Shown here: positions 16,310-25,156 of the stretch, piece by piece
Layout: each line of letters starts with the position of its first letter
Numbering within the stretch: the first letter of the stretch is position 1
From: Curtobacterium sp. VKM Ac-2922
GTDB lineage: Bacteria > Actinomycetota > Actinomycetes > Actinomycetales > Microbacteriaceae
NCBI RefSeq assembly: GCF_022815645.1
Contig: NZ_JALGRO010000009.1
Location: 108,010-172,009 of the forward strand
DNA: 64,000 nt
Direction: 5' to 3'
Made by a program: the position numbers and the translations under genes
The notes under the pieces: model-generated
The model's database searches: none
Told to the model about the DNA's origin: nothing
The model's input: only the letters and a program-made list of their open reading frames with translations

Positions 16310-17845
16310 TCAGCGCCCGGTGCGCAGGCGCGTCCGGAGCCGCAGCGTCCCGAGCCCTGCAAGGATCGCCAGACCGAGTCCGCCGAGGGCCAGCCACGGC
16401 GCGGAGCTCGGGGCCGTGACGACGGTGCCGCCGGTCGCGACCGCGGGTCCGCTCGCCGTGGAGGCCCGCCCTGCTGCCGTCACGGTCGCTGCGGTCGTGC
16501 TCGTGGTGGCACCCGGCGCCGTGACGGTGAACGACACCGGCACCGTGACCGCGGCACCGGTCGGGTCGGCGAGGAACAGTGCGTGCGTCCCGGCGGCGAG
16601 GCCGGCCGGCACCGTGACCGTGGCGGTGACGGAGCCGTCCGCCGCTGCCGTGACGTGGCCGACGGTGACGGGGTCCGAGTGCAGGACGATCCCGTACACC
16701 GACCCCGGGGTGAGCCCGCTGCTGCTGATCGTCACCGAGGAACCGGCGGGGACGCTGCTGCTGCCCGACAGCGTCACGACCGGGCGACGGAGTGCGATCC
16801 GGTACTGGTGGGTCGTCGTGCCGTCCTGCGCGGTGACGGTGACGACGGCCGTGTCGCCCTGCACGGAGACCGCAGAGGTGGCGGCGGCGTTCGTCGTCGT
16901 GACGTGTACGTCGCTGCTCGACAGGGTCGCGATCGGTGCCGTGACGGTGGCACCTGCCGTGGTCGAGGCCGCGTCGAGGGCGACGGGCACGCCGGCGACG
17001 GAGATCGCCGAGGCGCTCGCGTCGTCCGACACCAGGAACCGGCTGCGCAGCGCGGTCATCTCGCTGCTCGTCACCCCGATCGTCTTCGTCAGGTAGGAGT
17101 CCATCCCGGCGTACTTCGTCGCGACGTCGCTCTCGAACGTCCCCTGCAGCAGCGCCGGTGTCGCCCAGGTGACGCCGAGCTGGGTGTTCGACAGCAGGTA
17201 GTCGTGCAGGATGTCCGCGCTGTCGACGCCGAGCACCCGGTCGAGCAGGTCGATCACGGTGCCGGTGCGGTCCATGCCGTGCGAGCAGTGCAGCAGGACC
17301 GTGCCGCTCGTGTGCGTCGCCAGGATCTGCAGCACCTGCGCGTACGCGGTGATCATCGGGCCACGGTCCGTGGCGCTGACGTACCCCTTGTCGACCAGGT
17401 CGTGGTACATCGCGGTGTCGTCGCTGTAGTCGCCGTCGGCGCCGAACATCGAGATGGCGACGTCCTTCGCGCCGGGGATCGGCACGTCGGGCTTCGCCGC
17501 GATCTGTCCCGGCGTCCGCAGGTCGATGACGAGGTCGACGTGGTACTTGCTCGCGAGGGTCTGTGCTCCGGCGGTCGTCAGCTTGTCGAGCGACTCCGAG
17601 CGGATCAGCCGCGAGGAGTCGACCGTCTGCCCGCCGAGACCCGTGAACGAGCCCAGCGCTCGGCCGTTCACCATGCCCGGGACGTCGGTGACGGGGTGGT
17701 CGGTCGTCGTCATCGCGGGTTGCAGCGCGGAGTCGGCGTGTGCGGCCGTCGCAGAGCAGCCGATGACGCCGAGAGCGGCCACGGACGCGAGCGTGATCGT
17801 GGCTGCGTGGAACAGCGCACGTGCACGGGTGGGGTGGTTCGACAC
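16310..17845 (-). CDS. secreted tyrosine/lipid phosphatase with Ig-like region and C-terminal membrane anchor
   Basis: A 511-aa surface phosphatase. Residues 1-38 are a signal peptide. The next about 245 residues form a bacterial tyrosine-phosphatase domain with the P-loop HCSHGMDRTG (nucleophile C187, R193), the VIDLRTPGQ strand and the FGADGDYSDD loop that may carry a general acid. Residues about 290-440 are Thr/Ser/Val-rich beta repeats. The tail reads AVATGG, a short linker, a hydrophobic helix (WLALGGLGLAILAGLG) and RLRTRLRTGR, the layout of a sortase sorting signal but without LPXTG. The downstream adjacent gene encodes a sortase. Homologues dephosphorylate phosphotyrosine or phosphoinositides; the target here is unknown. 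Confidence 0.88.
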   Translation of the reverse strand: MSNHPTRARALFHAATITLASVAALGVIGCSATAAHADSALQPAMTTTDHPVTDVPGMVNGRALGSFTGLGGQTVDSSRLIRSESLDKLTTAGAQTLASKYHVDLVIDLRTPGQIAAKPDVPIPGAKDVAISMFGADGDYSDDTAMYHDLVDKGYVSATDRGPMITAYAQVLQILATHTSGTVLLHCSHGMDRTGTVIDLLDRVLGVDSADILHDYLLSNTQLGVTWATPALLQGTFESDVATKYAGMDSYLTKTIGVTSSEMTALRSRFLVSDDASASAISVAGVPVALDAASTTAGATVTAPIATLSSSDVHVTTTNAAATSAVSVQGDTAVVTVTAQDGTTTHQYRIALRRPVVTLSGSSSVPAGSSVTISSSGLTPGSVYGIVLHSDPVTVGHVTAAADGSVTATVTVPAGLAAGTHALFLADPTGAAVTVPVSFTVTAPGATTSTTAATVTAAGRASTASGPAVATGGTVVTAPSSAPWLALGGLGLAILAGLGTLRLRTRLRTGR

Positions 17846-18001
17846 GGGTCTCCTCGTTCGGGAACCCTGCTCACAGCGCAGTGCGGGGTCGCAGCGCGGG
17901 CAGGACGAGGAGCACGCTCCCGAGGCCGGAGGTCGCCACGGTGAACGCCTGCGAGACGTCAGGTTGACAGGTCATGAGCCAGCCCACAGCCTGACCCGCC
18001 C

Positions 18002-19876
18002 TCACCCCCTCGACGACACCACCGTACTGACGCGCAGGTCGTCGAAGGTACTCGTGAACCCGGCACCACCGAGCGAGATCAGCCCGATGCGCGGCGCGTC
18101 CCCGAGGTCCGCGGTCCAGGTGCCACCGCGCACGAAGTGCCGTCCGTCCGCGCTGGTGTACGCCGTGTACCGGTCCTCGCCGCCGACGACCCGGTGCACG
18201 ATCCGCAGCGTCGTGGTGTCGCCCACGGGACCGACGACCATGTTGCCGTACGTCGGCGCTCCGGCCGGCTGCCCGGAGGCCTGCTTGCCGAACTCCGTCT
18301 GCCGGGTGTCGTAGATCGAGTTGGACACCAGACGGACGTAATCGCCGTCGGAGCCGTACACGATCAGCCCGCCCTGCACGTAGTTCTGCACGCTGTCGCC
18401 GCTCGCCGGGGTGTCCACCGCCACGGTCGTCTCGACGACCCAGTCACCGCGGGGTGCGGGCTCGGCCAGCACGGAGGCGAGCGGCGTCGCCGGCGGGTGC
18501 AGGTCTGCGGCCTGCGTCTGCCACCGGAACGCCCCGCCGGACACCGTCCAGGTCGACGGGTCGGGCTCGCGCGTCCAGGTCAGCTGCGACGGCAGTGCGG
18601 TGCCGTCGAACGAGGTCGATGCGGAGCGGATCAGCCGTCCGGGCACGTCGACCGGCGCCGTCGAGGCGCGGTAGGTCGCACGCTCCCCCGGCTGTGCGAC
18701 CGGTCCCGGCTGCACGGTGTCCGACGGACCGGCTCCCCCGCGCACGGACGGCCACCCGCCCTGCCAGTCGAGCGGATCGATCAGCACCGGCCGCTTGGTG
18801 TAGGTCGCCTGCCCGGCGTAGTACGGGTCGTTCCGGTCCACCGCGTGGTAGATGATCCAGTCCTGCCCGGCGAAGTCGGTCACCACGGTGTCGTGCCCGG
18901 TGCCCACCCAGCGGTTGCCGTTCTGCGCGAGCAGCGGCGTGCCGCCCACCCTGGTGCTGGTGATCGCGACGCCGTCGCGGTCGGTGAACGGACCCAGCGG
19001 GCTGTGGGACCGGGCAACGAACACGCCGTACCCGGTCAGTGCGCCGTTGCAGCAGTTCGTGGCGGAGCCCATGAACCACCACCACCCGTCGTGCCGCATC
19101 AGGTACGCCCCCTCGTACCGGTTGTCGATCGCGATCAGCCGTTCGCTCGCCGGGTCGGAACGCAGCCCGTCGCGCCTGAGCGTCCGGACGTGCACACCAC
19201 CGAAGTAGCTGCCGAAGTACACGTACGTCGTCCCGCGGTCCGTGATGACCTCGGGGTCGAACTCCCACCGCTGCCCGGCCCCGTTCTGCGCTGCCTGCGG
19301 GGCGACGACCGGCCCGCCGGAGTCGGTCCAGGGTCCGGTCGGGCTGCTGCTCGTCGCGACGCCGACCGCGGACCCACCACCCGTCGGAGCGGTCGCCGAC
19401 GGCGTGTCCGAGGCCGCGTAGTACAGGTACCACCGGCCGTTCCGGGACACGACGTCCGGCGCCCAGATGCCGTTCGCGTCGCCGACCCACGCCGGCTTGG
19501 TGCTGAAGGCGTCGCCGACGTACGTCCAGTGCGTCAGGTCCGTCGAGCGGTAGGTCGGGACGACGTGCTGCACGAGGGACCCGTCCGCCGCCTTCTCGGT
19601 CGCGGTCAGGGCGTCCGAGGTGCAGTAGAGGTACCAGTTCCGGTCGCGGCCGACGCCGTGCACGGCGCTCGGGTCCGCGCAGCTGGCAGCGGTCTGGCCG
19701 TCGGGCAGCGCGAGTGCCATCGGGTTCTGGTGCGTGGGCGCAGCGGTACCGCCCCGCGACGCCGGTGCGGCACCCGGCGACAGTGCACTCGGCGACAGTG
19801 CAACCGCCGGGAGGGCCGGTGTCAGTCCCATGACCAGGGTCGCCACCGCGATCAGTGCGGTCAGTGCTCGGCGCAC
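18002..19876 (-). CDS. secreted glycoside hydrolase family 43-like enzyme
   Basis: A 624-aa extracellular enzyme predicted to act on arabinan, xylan side chains or similar plant polysaccharides. The signal peptide starts VRRALTALIAVATLVMG and ends near ALPAVA. The five-bladed propeller shows the family catalytic acidic residues: CADPSAV, IWAPDVVSRNGRWYLYY and YEGAYLMRHDGWWWFMGS. From about residue 425 a second beta-sandwich (TSFDGTALPSQLTWT onward) resembles the concanavalin-like domain of GH43 beta-xylosidases. The GTG at 19876 begins directly at the signal peptide; GTG at 19909 is an in-frame alternative (11 more residues). There is no C-terminal anchor. Confidence 0.86.
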   Translation of the reverse strand: MRRALTALIAVATLVMGLTPALPAVALSPSALSPGAAPASRGGTAAPTHQNPMALALPDGQTAASCADPSAVHGVGRDRNWYLYCTSDALTATEKAADGSLVQHVVPTYRSTDLTHWTYVGDAFSTKPAWVGDANGIWAPDVVSRNGRWYLYYAASDTPSATAPTGGGSAVGVATSSSPTGPWTDSGGPVVAPQAAQNGAGQRWEFDPEVITDRGTTYVYFGSYFGGVHVRTLRRDGLRSDPASERLIAIDNRYEGAYLMRHDGWWWFMGSATNCCNGALTGYGVFVARSHSPLGPFTDRDGVAITSTRVGGTPLLAQNGNRWVGTGHDTVVTDFAGQDWIIYHAVDRNDPYYAGQATYTKRPVLIDPLDWQGGWPSVRGGAGPSDTVQPGPVAQPGERATYRASTAPVDVPGRLIRSASTSFDGTALPSQLTWTREPDPSTWTVSGGAFRWQTQAADLHPPATPLASVLAEPAPRGDWVVETTVAVDTPASGDSVQNYVQGGLIVYGSDGDYVRLVSNSIYDTRQTEFGKQASGQPAGAPTYGNMVVGPVGDTTTLRIVHRVVGGEDRYTAYTSADGRHFVRGGTWTADLGDAPRIGLISLGGAGFTSTFDDLRVSTVVSSRG

Positions 19877-20011
19877 GGTGTCTCGCTCTCGTCGTTGAGA
19901 ACCCACCACCTCGTCGTCGAGGCAGCGGCATGGTGCTCTGCTCCGGCGGAGCCTACGCCGACGGGCGCGCTCCGCCGAGACCTGTCCGGAATCGGCGCGT
20001 GGCCGACCGGG

Positions 20012-21544
20012 TCAGACGACGGGGGCCGGTTCCCCCTGCACCGGGACGGGTTCGACGCGGGCTGCCGGTGCGCCGACGGTCGGCACGGTGAGCACGAACG
20101 CGGTCGACGGACCCGGCGGACAGACCAGGTCACCGCCGTGCGCGCGGGCGATGCCGCGGGCGATGGGCAGCCCGAGTCCCGCGCCGCCGCTGCGGTCGTC
20201 GCGCGCGGCGTCGAGGCGGACAAGACGGTCGAAGATGCGGGAGCGGTCGGCCTCGGGGACGCCCGGCCCGTCATCGGTCACGTGGACGGACGCCTGCTCC
20301 CCAGGACGATCGACCGCGATCGTGACCGTGCCGGTGCCACCGGTGGCCCGGGCGGCGTTCTCGAGCAGGTTCCCGATCACCTGCGCCAGTCGGTCGCCGT
20401 CCGCCGGCACCGTGACGGGCGACTCCGCTTCGATCACCTCGACGCGCAGAGCCGGGGCGCGGAGTCGGGCGCGGTCGGCTTCGAGCCGCACCAGCGCGCC
20501 GAGGTCGACCGGACCGAGCTCGAGCACGAGCCCCCGGTCGACCCGCGCCATCAGGAGCATGTCGTCGACGAGTCGTGACGCCCGCCCGGCCTGTCGCACG
20601 ACGTGCACCGCGAGCTCCTCGCGCTCGACCGGGTCGAGCGGCGCACGCACCAGGGTGTCGGCGGCGGCGCGGATGCCGGCGACAGGGGTACGGAGTTCGT
20701 GCGCGGCGTCGGACAGGAACTCGCGCATCCGGGCCTCGGCCGCGAGCGCCTGCCGTTCGGCGCCCTCGACCGCGTCGAGCATCTCGTCGAAGGCGACCGC
20801 GACCCGACCGATCTCGGTGGTGCGCCGGCCCGGGCGCAGCCGCCGCCCACGGTCGCCGTGCGCGATCGATCGTGCGGCCTGCGTCATCTCGTCGAGGGGA
20901 CGCATCGTCCGTCGGACGACGAGCACCAGACCGCCGGCGGCCAGCAGCATGAAGCCCGCGGACGCGCCGAGCATGACCCACCGGAGCTCGCCGAGGACCT
21001 CGTCCACCGAGCCGGTGCCGGCCGTGAGCCGGATGGTCGAACCATCGCTCAACCTGGAGACCAGGGTGACCAACCGGTCCTGCTCGGTGACCGTGGACGA
21101 CGTGATCGTGACGCGCGCTGCGGCGGTGCCCGAAGCGGTGGTGCCGGCCGTTCCGCTGCCGGAAGCCGACGTGTCGGCGGCGGCCGAGCCTCCAGGCCGG
21201 GTGCCAGCCGGACCCGGCAACCCGCCCGGGTCGGGTGGCCCCTGCTTGAGCTGGTCCGGCGTCGGCCCGGCCTGCACCGAACCGCCGCCCGGCGTCGTGA
21301 TCGTCACGGACAACCCCTGCATCGAGAGCCGGTCGGCCAGGTCGTCGGCGTCGACCGTGCCGACCAGGGCGGCTGCCGCCGATGCCCGGTCGCGCAGGCG
21401 GTCCTCGATCTGGGCTCGCAGGCGGCCGCCGAGGGTGGCCTCGACCGCGATCGACAGGCCGCCCAGCAGCAGCGCGAGCAACACGAGCACGGCGACGACG
21501 GTGCGCGCTCGCAGGGAGCCGGTACGCAGCGGGCGGGCGGTCAC
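20012..21544 (-). CDS. sensor histidine kinase (two-component system)
   Basis: A 510-aa membrane kinase. TM1 is about residues 13-34; the extracytoplasmic sensor (35 to about 190) contains a long Gly/Pro/Ala/Ser/Thr-rich low-complexity stretch; TM2 is near 205; then a HAMP linker (VRRTMRPLDEMTQAARSI), the phospho-acceptor H282 in AAHELRTPVAG, the N-box NLLENAARATGG, and G boxes DDGPGVPEADRSRIF and GGAGLGLPIA. GTGA overlap with the regulator gene upstream makes them one operon. The unusual sensor stretch is similar in composition to the protein encoded divergently at 22371, suggesting both act at the envelope. Confidence 0.94.
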   Translation of the reverse strand: MTARPLRTGSLRARTVVAVLVLLALLLGGLSIAVEATLGGRLRAQIEDRLRDRASAAAALVGTVDADDLADRLSMQGLSVTITTPGGGSVQAGPTPDQLKQGPPDPGGLPGPAGTRPGGSAAADTSASGSGTAGTTASGTAAARVTITSSTVTEQDRLVTLVSRLSDGSTIRLTAGTGSVDEVLGELRWVMLGASAGFMLLAAGGLVLVVRRTMRPLDEMTQAARSIAHGDRGRRLRPGRRTTEIGRVAVAFDEMLDAVEGAERQALAAEARMREFLSDAAHELRTPVAGIRAAADTLVRAPLDPVEREELAVHVVRQAGRASRLVDDMLLMARVDRGLVLELGPVDLGALVRLEADRARLRAPALRVEVIEAESPVTVPADGDRLAQVIGNLLENAARATGGTGTVTIAVDRPGEQASVHVTDDGPGVPEADRSRIFDRLVRLDAARDDRSGGAGLGLPIARGIARAHGGDLVCPPGPSTAFVLTVPTVGAPAARVEPVPVQGEPAPVV

Positions 21545-22218
21545 GCGGCCACCGCGCTCAGGCGGTACCCGATGCCCCGGACGGTGTGCACCAGGCGGGG
21601 CCCGTGCGCCTCCATCTTGCGGCGCAGGGCGCTCAGGTGCACCTCGACCAGGTTCGGGTCGACGCTGTCGTAGCCCCACACCTGCGTCAGGATCTGCCCC
21701 TTCGACATGGTGCGCCCGCGGCTCTCGGCCAGGAACGCCAGCAACCGGTACTCGGTCGCGGTCAGGTCGAGCGTCACCCCGGCGCGACGGGCGAGGGCAG
21801 CGTCGGGATCGAGCACCAGGTCGCCGACCTCGACGACGGCGGGGATCCGGCCACGGCGTCGGAGCACGGCGGTGACCCGGGCGACGAGCTCGGCCATCGC
21901 GAACGGCTTCACGACGTAGTCGTCCGCGCCCTCGGCGAACCCACGCAGACGGTCGTCCACCTCGTCGCGGGCGGTCAGCATCACGATGGCGGCGTCCGAG
22001 CTGGTCCGCACCCGGGCGGCGAGCTGGATGCCGCTCGCACCGGGCAGCATCCAGTCCAGCACGACCAGGTCCGGCACGAACTGCGTCAGGTCACGCTGCA
22101 GCTCGGACCCGTCCGGAGCGTCGAGCACGACGAGTCCCTCGTCGCGCAGCGAACGGGCGACGGAGACACGGATGGTCTCGTCGTCGTCGACGAGCAGGAC
22201 GCGGGCTGGGGTGGACAC
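21541..22218 (-). CDS. OmpR/PhoB-family response regulator
   Basis: A 225-aa response regulator. The receiver domain has the acidic pocket VLLVDDDE, phospho-acceptor D55 in LVVLDWMLPG, the Thr of MLTARDE and Lys of VVKPFAM. The winged-helix domain (about 128-225) has ATEYRLLAFLAESRGRTMSK and VEVHLSALRRKMEAHG. The GTG at 22218 is preferred because TACGGT (22226-22231) lies exactly 7 nt upstream, fitting leaderless translation; GTG at 22227 is the alternative but overlaps that hexamer. It is paired with the kinase encoded downstream. Confidence 0.93.
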   Translation of the reverse strand: MSTPARVLLVDDDETIRVSVARSLRDEGLVVLDAPDGSELQRDLTQFVPDLVVLDWMLPGASGIQLAARVRTSSDAAIVMLTARDEVDDRLRGFAEGADDYVVKPFAMAELVARVTAVLRRRGRIPAVVEVGDLVLDPDAALARRAGVTLDLTATEYRLLAFLAESRGRTMSKGQILTQVWGYDSVDPNLVEVHLSALRRKMEAHGPRLVHTVRGIGYRLSAVAA

Positions 22219-22279
22219 GGCGGACACCGTACGTCGCCGCAGCAATCACCGAGCATGGAACGACCTGGGGAGAACCTGG

Positions 22280-22297
22280 GCTTCAGTGATGCTTCAG
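22280..22297. promoter_or_regulatory. direct repeat, candidate response-regulator binding site
   Basis: Two GCTTCAG heptamers at 22280-22286 and 22291-22297 lie in the divergent gap, 11 bp apart start to start, one helical turn, which is how dimers of OmpR-family regulators read DNA. It lies between the regulator/kinase operon and the gene at 22371. Binding is inferred. Confidence 0.45.
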
Positions 22298-22370
22298 ATT
22301 CGACTTCGAGCGTGGTCGTCACCGGCAGGAACGCCGGACCGGCAGTCGCCGGAGACGAACTGGAGACACC

Positions 22371-23009
22371 ATGACGAACAACGACGAACCGACCCGCGAG
22401 TTCCCCCGCCACGACCCCGACCACCAGCCGACCGAGCAGTTCGCCCGGTACGAGCAGACGCCGCGCCCGGAGCCGCTCGCGTCGTCGGCGCCTGCCGGGC
22501 AGGGCGGTCGCCGCACGGGACTCGGTCGACGCCTGGGGATCGGTGCGGCCATCGTCGCCGTGCTGATCGGCGGCGTCGGCGTGACCGCGGCCGTGGCAGC
22601 GGGCAACGGCGGGAGCACGCCGGTGTCCGCGCCGACCGGCGCGCCCTCGGGCGCTCCGTCCGGTGCCCCCACTGGAGCGCCCTCGGGTGCCCCGACCGGC
22701 GCCCCGACCGATGGGCCCGGCGCTGGCGGCGCCCCGGCCGGTCCCGCGGCCGGTGGCCCCGCAACTGGTGGACCCGCCGGAGGGGCCGGCGCGACCTGTG
22801 GGCCGGCTGCCGGCGGCGCTCGCGCGGCGGGCGGCGACGCGCCGACACCGCCGAAGGACGCTCCGAAGCCCCCGGCCGCACCGGACGCGTCGGGGAAGGC
22901 CGACGGCAGCGGGAAGGCCGGCAAGGACGCGCCGACCCCGCCGACCGACGCACCGAAGCCGTCCGGTGCACCGTCCGCGCCGACCGGGGCCCCGACCTCC
23001 GGGTCCTGA
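22371..23009 (+). CDS. membrane-anchored low-complexity Pro/Gly/Ala repeat protein
   Basis: A 212-aa protein: about 50 polar cytoplasmic residues (EPTREFPRHDPDHQPTEQF), one helix at about 55-77 (LGIGAAIVAVLIGGVGVTAA), then about 135 residues of tandem GAPSGAPTGAP-type repeats and PTPPKDAPKPP stretches. Only one cysteine is present (about 142). The extracellular part is probably disordered and wall-spanning. It is transcribed divergently from the two-component operon and the 11-bp direct repeat between them suggests it is a target of that system. No enzyme motif. Confidence 0.75.
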   Translation: MTNNDEPTREFPRHDPDHQPTEQFARYEQTPRPEPLASSAPAGQGGRRTGLGRRLGIGAAIVAVLIGGVGVTAAVAAGNGGSTPVSAPTGAPSGAPSGAPTGAPSGAPTGAPTDGPGAGGAPAGPAAGGPATGGPAGGAGATCGPAAGGARAAGGDAPTPPKDAPKPPAAPDASGKADGSGKAGKDAPTPPTDAPKPSGAPSAPTGAPTSGS

Positions 23010-23016
23010 CCCGCGA

Positions 23017-23046
23017 CGGGGGTCGGGCCGCCCTGCACGACCCCCG
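23017..23046. terminator. hairpin between convergent genes
   Basis: Perfect 9-bp arms (CGGGGGTCG / CGACCCCCG) with a 12-nt loop lie between the convergent repeat-protein and DUF2254 genes. It may serve both strands. No long T-run follows, as is common in GC-rich actinobacteria. Confidence 0.6.
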
Positions 23047-23060
23047 CGCCGGCCAGGTCC

Positions 23061-24326
23061 TCACTGCTGGTCGACGTGCTCCGACTGCTGCAGTCGGAGC
23101 GCGATCGACCGGGCCGCACGCGCGGCACGAGCCCCACGGTCGTCCGCTCCGACCTCGGCCAGCCGTTCCGCCAGGCGGTGCGCCGCGCGCAGCACGATGG
23201 GGTGGTCTCGGCCGTAGGTGCCGACGCCCTCGAAGACCGTGTCGACCAGGTCCTCCAGCGCGGGCCAGTGCGGCAGCACCCGCGCCACGTGCGCGTCGTC
23301 GAGGTAGCCCGTGACGGCCTGGCGGTCGCGCCACGCGGGAACCAGGACCGCGCCGGCCAGGTCGAGCGCGCTGACCGCCGTGTACGGGTCGTTCGTCCCG
23401 CTCGCCAGGCCCCGGACGGCGATCTCGACCAGCTGCTGCAGCGCGAACCGCACGTCCTGGAACGGCGTGCGTGCGGTCCCGGTGGCGATGCACGCGCGGA
23501 CCTGACGGGCGGTGCCGTCGTCCTCGCCCGCGGCGACGTCCGCCCCCGTGACCACAGCAAGCGGGTCGCCGACGATCACGTGGTCCCCCGGCATCACCCG
23601 CATCACCACGACCCGGTCGTGCCGGCTCGCCCAGGTCACCAGACGGTGCCAGTCGACGGACTGCACGTACCCGTCGTCGGCCGCGCGGACCGTCCGTCCC
23701 CGGTCGGCATCGGCGTTCTGCGACGCGACCGTCACGTCGTCGTGGGGCTCGTCCCGGTCGACGAACGCCTGGTCCACGGCCGCGACGAGGTCGACCTGCA
23801 CCTGCTTCTGCAACGACGAGATCTGCACGCTGGTGGCGATGTGGTGGATGAAGAAGACCAGCACACCGACGTCGACGATGCCCATCAGGACCGCGACGTG
23901 GACCGCGATCACCGGAACGAAGGCCGATCCGTCGTCGATGGCCGTGTGCACCGACCGCAGGACCACGATCGCGTAGACGAACGTCGACGTGAACGCGGCC
24001 AGGACGAACTGGTTCGCGCGGTCGGCCATGAAGTTGCGCACGAGGCGTGGCCCGTAGGTCGAGGACGTCGTCGCGAGGACCGAGATCGTGATCGAGAACG
24101 AGGTGCCCGCGACGGTGAGCATCGCGGTGCCGATCGTGGTCAGGATCGATCGTCCACCGCCGGCGCTCAACGCATCGAGCACGGCGATCCGGACACCCCC
24201 GTCGATCACCGACCGGTCGACGGACACCAGCACCTCGGCGAGCACCACGGCCGCGACGCCGAACAGTGCGGGCAGGAACCAGAACGACTCCCGCAGTCGC
24301 AACGCCACCATCCGCACGGACACCAC
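23061..24326 (-). CDS. DUF2254 integral membrane protein
   Basis: A 421-aa protein of the DUF2254 family. Four hydrophobic segments in the first 165 residues (FLPALFGVAAVVLAEVLV; ILTTIGTAMLTVAGTSFSIT; FVLAAFTSTFVYAIVVL; HVAVLMGIVDVGVLVFFIHH) are followed by a large cytoplasmic part with DRVVVMRVMPGDHVIVGDPL and the conserved ASGTNDPYTAVSALD segment. The start at 24326 (GTG) has GAGAAG upstream. The family's role is unknown; a channel- or envelope-linked function is only a guess. Convergent with the repeat-protein gene. Confidence 0.88.
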   Translation of the reverse strand: MVSVRMVALRLRESFWFLPALFGVAAVVLAEVLVSVDRSVIDGGVRIAVLDALSAGGGRSILTTIGTAMLTVAGTSFSITISVLATTSSTYGPRLVRNFMADRANQFVLAAFTSTFVYAIVVLRSVHTAIDDGSAFVPVIAVHVAVLMGIVDVGVLVFFIHHIATSVQISSLQKQVQVDLVAAVDQAFVDRDEPHDDVTVASQNADADRGRTVRAADDGYVQSVDWHRLVTWASRHDRVVVMRVMPGDHVIVGDPLAVVTGADVAAGEDDGTARQVRACIATGTARTPFQDVRFALQQLVEIAVRGLASGTNDPYTAVSALDLAGAVLVPAWRDRQAVTGYLDDAHVARVLPHWPALEDLVDTVFEGVGTYGRDHPIVLRAAHRLAERLAEVGADDRGARAARAARSIALRLQQSEHVDQQ

Positions 24327-24411
24327 CAGCTTCTCGTCGACCCGGCGACGACCGACCGGCGCACCGCACTGGAGTCAACCAGCCCCCGGGTGCCGACGGA
24401 CGGCTCCGGCG

Positions 24412-25122
24412 TCAGACGGCCAGACCCCGGACGACGTCGTGGACGACCTCGGCAGCGCGGGCCGCGGCATCGTCGAGGTGCAGGCGGAACTCGTCGCCGT
24501 CGGGCGCACACAGGTCGCTGATGCCCCGGACCGACACGAACGGCATCGCGTGCACGTGGGCGAACTGCGCGATCGCGGCGGACTCCATGTCGACGGCCGC
24601 GACGGTCGGGAACGCGTCGCGCAGCACACGGGCACGGTCCTCGGTCACGAAGACCTCACTCGACCCGATCGTCGCCGACCGGAGCGGATGGGCTGTGCCG
24701 GAGGCCAGCGCCAGCCGCACCATCCGGTCGTCCGGGGCGTAGCCCGTCGGCATGCCGGGGACCTGGCCGAGCGCGTACCCGAAGGCCGTGGCGTCGGCGT
24801 TGAGGTTGACGTAGCGGTCCCCCACGACGACGTCGCCGATGGCCACCCCGCGCATCAGCCCGCCGGCGGTCCCGACGCTGATGACCGGCACGACCCCGAA
24901 GTCGTGGAAGCAGTGCGCGACCGCGGCGGTGGCGTTGGTGAACCCGATGCCGCTGCGGCGGACGGCGATCGTCGCACCGTCCACGTCGAGGAGCTGGTGT
25001 CCGTCGTGGCCACCGACCGGGCCGTACTCGGACGGGACCCCGCCGATGCGGTCCGCGAAGGCCGTCACCTCTTCGCTCATCGCCGCGATCACCACGGCGA
25101 CCGGTGCTGCCCGATCGTCCAC
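24412..25122 (-). CDS. 5'-methylthioadenosine/S-adenosylhomocysteine nucleosidase-like phosphorylase
   Basis: A 236-aa member of the PNP/UDP phosphorylase superfamily. It begins VAVVIAAMSEEVTAF, the signature of MTA/SAH nucleosidases, has VISVGTAGGLMRGVAIGDVVV, the substrate-binding AAVDMESAAIAQFA and the catalytic-Asp segment VRGISDLCAP. The likely reaction is cleavage of the adenine glycosidic bond in methylthioadenosine or S-adenosylhomocysteine, feeding methionine salvage. GTG at 25122 with GGAAGG upstream is chosen; a longer reading lacks a site. Confidence 0.88.
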   Translation of the reverse strand: MDDRAAPVAVVIAAMSEEVTAFADRIGGVPSEYGPVGGHDGHQLLDVDGATIAVRRSGIGFTNATAAVAHCFHDFGVVPVISVGTAGGLMRGVAIGDVVVGDRYVNLNADATAFGYALGQVPGMPTGYAPDDRMVRLALASGTAHPLRSATIGSSEVFVTEDRARVLRDAFPTVAAVDMESAAIAQFAHVHAMPFVSVRGISDLCAPDGDEFRLHLDDAAARAAEVVHDVVRGLAV

Positions 25123-25156
25123 CCGACGATCCTTCCACACCCTCGAGTGCGCGCGG

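Noticed and set aside
17846-18001. A small gene between the GH43 and phosphatase genes
   Set aside because: No frame with a credible start and ribosome-binding site; treated as intergenic.
22644-23009. The Pro/Gly/Ala repeat region as a non-coding repeat
   Set aside because: The frame stays open, begins with a good N-terminal domain and transmembrane helix, and ends just before a terminator.
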